DNA of 64,000 nt from Reticulitermes lucifugus (taxonomy: Eukaryota; Arthropoda; Insecta; Blattodea; Rhinotermitidae). Shown here in pieces: positions 60,128 through 64,000 of this stretch (the first letter of the stretch is position 1; each line of letters begins with the position of its first letter). The DNA lies in assembly GCA_026260175.1 (NCBI GenBank), contig JAKCWW010000509.1:43572-107571 (forward strand), read 5' to 3'. The translations under genes were made by a program, and so were the position numbers. The notes under the pieces were generated by a model. That model saw only the letters and a program-made list of their open reading frames with translations, ran no database searches and was not told where the DNA came from.

Positions 60128-60245
60128 CGGCACACAGGGGAGGGGATTTAGAGCTCCACTCATTCTTAACCTCCGCATTAAATGGACGTGAGTGTTTAGC
60201 CAAAGACTACGGCCGCTTTACCTCCGAGGAAAGCGCTCATAGTAA
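60128..60245 (-). mobile_element. SINE fragment (family A), minus strand
   Basis: The plus-strand sequence aggggatttagagctccact, attcttaacctccgcatta and actacggccgctttacctcc is the complement of the 3' half of family A (gccgaggttaagaatgagtg, ggtaaagcggccg). Both ends are truncated. Confidence 0.65.
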
Positions 60246-60299
60246 ATTTCAGTTAGTGGAAGACTAGATAAAAGAGGATATGGTGAACTGAGTGTGTAA

Positions 60300-60515
60300 T
60301 ACGGATGGAAAAGACAAAAAAGTCGACAAATTTTGATCCTAGCACTAAAAAAGATTATATTTCTTTCGGCAGACCTAAGCTGCGATGTAAGGATAACTTT
60401 AAAATTGATCTTGCGGAACTCAGATGTGAGTGTGTAGGCTGGACTCATCGGGCCCGGAACACACTCCAGCAGCAGGCTCGTCAGAATATGGTAATAAACC
60501 TTAGAGGTGTATAAA
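60300..60515 (+). mobile_element. LINE ORF2 C-terminal remnant, plus strand
   Basis: A 69-codon plus frame reads SFGRPKLRCKDNFKIDLAEL, then VGWTHRARNTLQQQARQ, then MVINLRGV-stop. It aligns in order with the LINE tail GRPRRRWEDN.K.DL.E ... DW..LAQDR..W ... MNLR-stop, the same family as the copy at 18561 but on the plus strand. Its frame is intact over this short stretch although key aromatic residues have changed. It is a transposon remnant and not a host gene. Confidence 0.7.
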
Positions 60516-62448
60516 ATTCGGAGACTTCAGTGAATATCTGCCCCGTAGAGTAAAGCAGTAAGCTATGTAACTTCGTATAAAGTTCTTATATGCGTTATTT
60601 CACTGTGTTAACTTTGTTACCAGTCTTGACAAAGCTGCAGCTGTAAAGCACCAGCAGGTTCGTGTCTGTGTTCACTCCTGATCACCAGAGAGGAATGAAA
60701 TTTAGAGAGGGTCATGCCCTTGATATACGTGACAGGAATCTTTGCCTTCCCGCCATACTGTAGCAGGCAGTCCAGTTATATAATGTCACTAAAGGAAAAT
60801 TTACAGTATGTAGTAGAAGTTGTTGGATGAGGGGAAACGCTTAAAAGCAGGCTGTAGGAGAACTATGCATTAGAGTTTTTATTTATCGCGTTTAGATTTT
60901 ATGGGATTCTATAATAGTAATCTCTTTTTTGGCTCTTTATGAAACTGTGCAACCCTGGGATTTTCAACCTACATGCTTCAGTGACAGACGGATTTAACCT
61001 ACTTAAAAAGCCACAAAACACCAAGCCCTTTCTTTAATGTACGACGTAGCATAAACCCGGAAATGTTACTAAAGCGTGTTTTGTGAACAGAACTGAAAGC
61101 CCTCGTAAAATTCGTTGTGTAATAGTCTACAAATCAATTTAATGAACAAGTAAGGCAGCTTGGTGTCATGTTACGATAGTCAGATATATTTAAACGATAA
61201 TGTGTGTAATGGTAATGTCAATACTAAAATAACAACCGTGGTTGTACATTTTATCAATTTAAATTTAGAATGAGTTTCAGACACAAGAAAATTAAATTGT
61301 TCTGTGCATTGTATAAAAGTGTAGAATGTATCAGTTACGCCAATAGATACGAGTTTAAATTTACATAAAACACTGCATTACTCACATGGTATTTTTATGA
61401 TAATAATTATACTTGATGTGTTAATTTAAAATATAAATATGCTATTAATCTTAAGTCAGGACTTCATAATTGCACAATGTCAACAGCCGTATACGTAATG
61501 ACGCTCTATAAACGTAGCTTGTTCTTTGAATACTTTATAAATGTTATAATGGGTTATAACACCTGTATTTGCGACATGCTGTGGCGACCACAAGAAATTT
61601 TAAGAGTTTCACGTTTTCCGGTTTAGTAATCGCTCTTCGAAAAAGTTTAAAATATTCACTGTTTATATTCAGTATGCAGTCATTTTTCATCTGTCGTCCT
61701 TACTCCCCGTGCGTGTGCTCAATTAGTCGAGTGGCCTAGGTTACTGCGATAAACGAGCCGACGGAAAGTGCAACCGATGGTTAGCAAATAAAAATAACCC
61801 TATATTTACATATAATCTTCTTTGCCCAACACCGGACATTCCTCCAGTCCGTCAGTGGCCTTGTATTTGACTCGACTCTACATGTCATTCTTTATCCATA
61901 TCACATAACACATTCCGAGCCTTTCCTCACAAGTTTTTCGCTGTACCGCCTTTACGCTTCTTCACTTGTCTTGCAATATTCTCTTTCGTAACTGAAATTT
62001 ATTCTGTATTATAACTATTATTATGCCCGACGCAATTCGGCTGACTACAAAGTCACGTGTTGATTTCAGGATTGTCCTTAGCCTATTGTATTCCTTTCTC
62101 TTCCTCTACAGAATTTTAATCTTCCATTAATTTCAAACAACGTTTTTCATTTTGTCTTCGAAGCCTGAAAAATCTGCTAGAATTGTAATAACCCTAATAT
62201 AAAGCCAGTACTACCTAACCGGAAGCTAATTTTGAAGAGTTATTTTGTATTTAATTTATCGTTATTTGATTAAGTCTCTATAAAATACAACGCAGATCAT
62301 CTCTATGACTTCAGCTACACTATACCTTAATTGTACCGGTTTCTACGTGATATTTATAATAAGTGAATTGGTGTTAACATATATTCCTGTATATTAAAGC
62401 ATGGTATGAATTAGTTTCGGGAAGATTCAAGCCTTCTGGCATGTTAAC
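60516..62448. other. No gene seen
   Basis: About 1.9 kb of AT-rich DNA; no frame above chance, no repeat recognised. Confidence 0.45.
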
Positions 62449-62550
62449 GCCTTTTCGGATGGGATATTTACCGACGTTTCAAAGTCACTACGGTCCTAAG
62501 AAACGTCGGTAGTGATTAAACAGCCCACGTGGCGTCACATCCAGGCACTG
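62449..62550. repeat. Short fold-back element with GACGTTTC box
   Basis: An 11-bp perfect pair (accgacgtttc at 62470-62480, gaaacgtcggt at 62500-62510) encloses a 19-nt loop. Weaker outward similarity continues through gatgggatattt versus the complement of acagcccacgtgg. A compact member of the GACGTTTC fold-back class. Confidence 0.6.
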
Positions 62551-63944
62551 TTAGTCTTTGTCAATCTCGCTGTGTTGTCCTCAAATCTCGCAAGACAAAG
62601 CGTGTTGTATTATTGTCATGTCCAGAGCTAGATAAAAATAGTCCGAATTTCAGATTGTCCAACTTTCGATGTTTTACTGACGTGTTTGCCACGGATCCTT
62701 GTACAGTGCAGCATTGCATTGCTTCCGCCCTTCCCTTGCCCCGTCAGCGACATTTGTGTGACAGCGTCTGGGCACATGCCCATGATTTATTCCACAATGC
62801 ATTGAGTTCTGTGCCTCCCTCACCTCTGTTGATCCCGTTGGTAAGTACACACAACAGTTAGGTAATGGATACACCGAACCCCATCCAGCTCAGCGGATAG
62901 AATATGCAAATTGAAATCCTTGTAACTAGCTTCAAATGACCCCATGTGTTTCTCTCTTGTATATTGGTCTAAGAGACAGCAGTACTGTGGCTTTAATATA
63001 CATAATCTTCTGCGTGCTGAGCTTATGCTACACTATCATGAACTTATTACAGTACGAAATTAAACCAAGTGAAAACAGTCCCCTCCCTTACCTATGTTTT
63101 GATACGGCTGAAGCTTTCTTGTGCTATTTACTTGGTACACACAAATTTTGCCCCCTCAGGAAGGCGTGCTCTAAGTTAATTTAATTTAGACCTAAACTTT
63201 TCTTGTGAAGGGATGCTCATGAATGCTCAGGGTGTGTTTATTCATCTTTCGGTCCGCCTGTGTTACGCAAGAGGTAATACATCACGCACAGTTTGCTTCC
63301 TGGAAGAATTCTGATCAGTTTTTTTACTGAAGCATCCTTTGTTACGTAGGATGCACGCACCAAAATGGCTTCATGATTAATGCTGCTTTAAAATATATAC
63401 ACATTCATTGCCCCAAGATTAGTCAGACAAGAAATTCGAAAAGGTAGCATATGTGTGGATTAATATATTTTGTAGCGCCGAAGAGCGTTCGCTTAATCGC
63501 ATAAATAAAAAACATTTATACTTTTTCCAAAATTAAGAGTGCAAATATGTGGGGAAATTTGTCTGTGTGAGCGCCACATCGTGAAATCGTGTCACGGAAG
63601 TAAAGGTAAAGCTCCAGTCTTCAAAATACGGTCATATTATCCCCAGCACTCAGCATACAGCAGACGCTGACGGTTCCAGCTAGTCCGGACGTGGTGGTTA
63701 AGAGAAAAATCCTGACCCAACCGCAAATGAAAAATTTCCTTTGGGACATGCACGTGTAATCGCTCATACAATTCAGGTTATCTTTCTTTGAAGAGATGTG
63801 TATTTGCACCTACTGAAAGTTTCTTAGTTATAATGAAATTATTCGCAACACAAATGTCTTTTACAAGACTTCGTTTTAATTCCTTCGTTTGTTCGTGAAA
63901 ATTTTGAAGAAATAGTTTTTTCAAAGCTGAGCGATACGTTAACT
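62551..63944. other. No supported gene
   Basis: A 110-codon plus frame at 62529-62861 and an 82-codon frame at 62936-63184 are unrecognised. Splice-like sites are not convincing. The rest is AT-rich. Confidence 0.35.
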
Positions 63945-64000
63945 AACTCCATGGAGCAGAGTCCTTCTTGAGAAGCTAACAGGTCGTCAGCTAGTCAAGA
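63945..64000 (-). mobile_element. LINE 3' UTR, minus strand, cut by window end
   Basis: The plus-strand sequence catggagcagagtccttctt at 63951-63970, then gagaagctaacaggtcgtca and gctagtcaaga, is the cleanest copy of the 3' UTR signature found at 18591 and elsewhere. The coding tail should lie beyond the window. Confidence 0.7.

Overview
The window looks like non-genic and intronic DNA from a large, AT-rich animal genome, most likely an arthropod and probably an insect. The signs are the absence of long open frames, dense dispersed transposon debris, tRNA-derived SINEs, microsatellites, one or two candidate spliced exons, and many 3' ends of non-LTR retrotransposons whose C-terminal peptides are common in insect genomes. 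A cockroach-like (Blattodea) source is a guess from repeat style only. There is no bacterial operon, rRNA or confident functional tRNA, and no complete protein-coding gene.

Two short stretches look like real host exons. A 75-nt segment at 21393-21467 (+) has consensus splice sites and encodes a peptide resembling a PTB/PID-domain strand. A GC-richer open segment at 2416-2692 (-) encodes a short motif resembling the thioester-domain region of alpha-2-macroglobulin/TEP proteins. Everything else that can be named is repeat-derived.

Layout. 1-3.8 kb: LINE tail, macroglobulin-like exon, and a 761-bp Tc1/mariner-related element with long inverted arms and a broken transposase. 6.6-9.4 kb: three fold-back elements. 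10.9-11.9 kb: a 187-bp tandem duplication running into a frameshifted LINE reverse-transcriptase tail. 15-19.7 kb: LINE tails, a 44-bp satellite interrupted by 293 Ns, a SINE and a hAT MITE with a perfect 8-bp target duplication. 21.4 kb: the PTB-like exon. 22-32 kb: SINE, LINE and fold-back debris. 35-46 kb: SINEs (one with a 16-bp target duplication), a second hAT-like MITE, LINE tails and several microsatellites. 51-55 kb: a second SINE type and a 30-bp minisatellite. 57-60.5 kb: SINEs, a nearly perfect 360-bp palindrome and a LINE tail. The last bases are the start of another antisense LINE 3' end.

The parts do not form a pathway. If 21393-21467 belongs to a plus-strand gene, much of the window is probably its intronic sequence. 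That would fit the excess of one LINE family on the minus strand. All family assignments were made by eye from remembered motifs, without a database search. Boundaries of degraded repeats are approximate.
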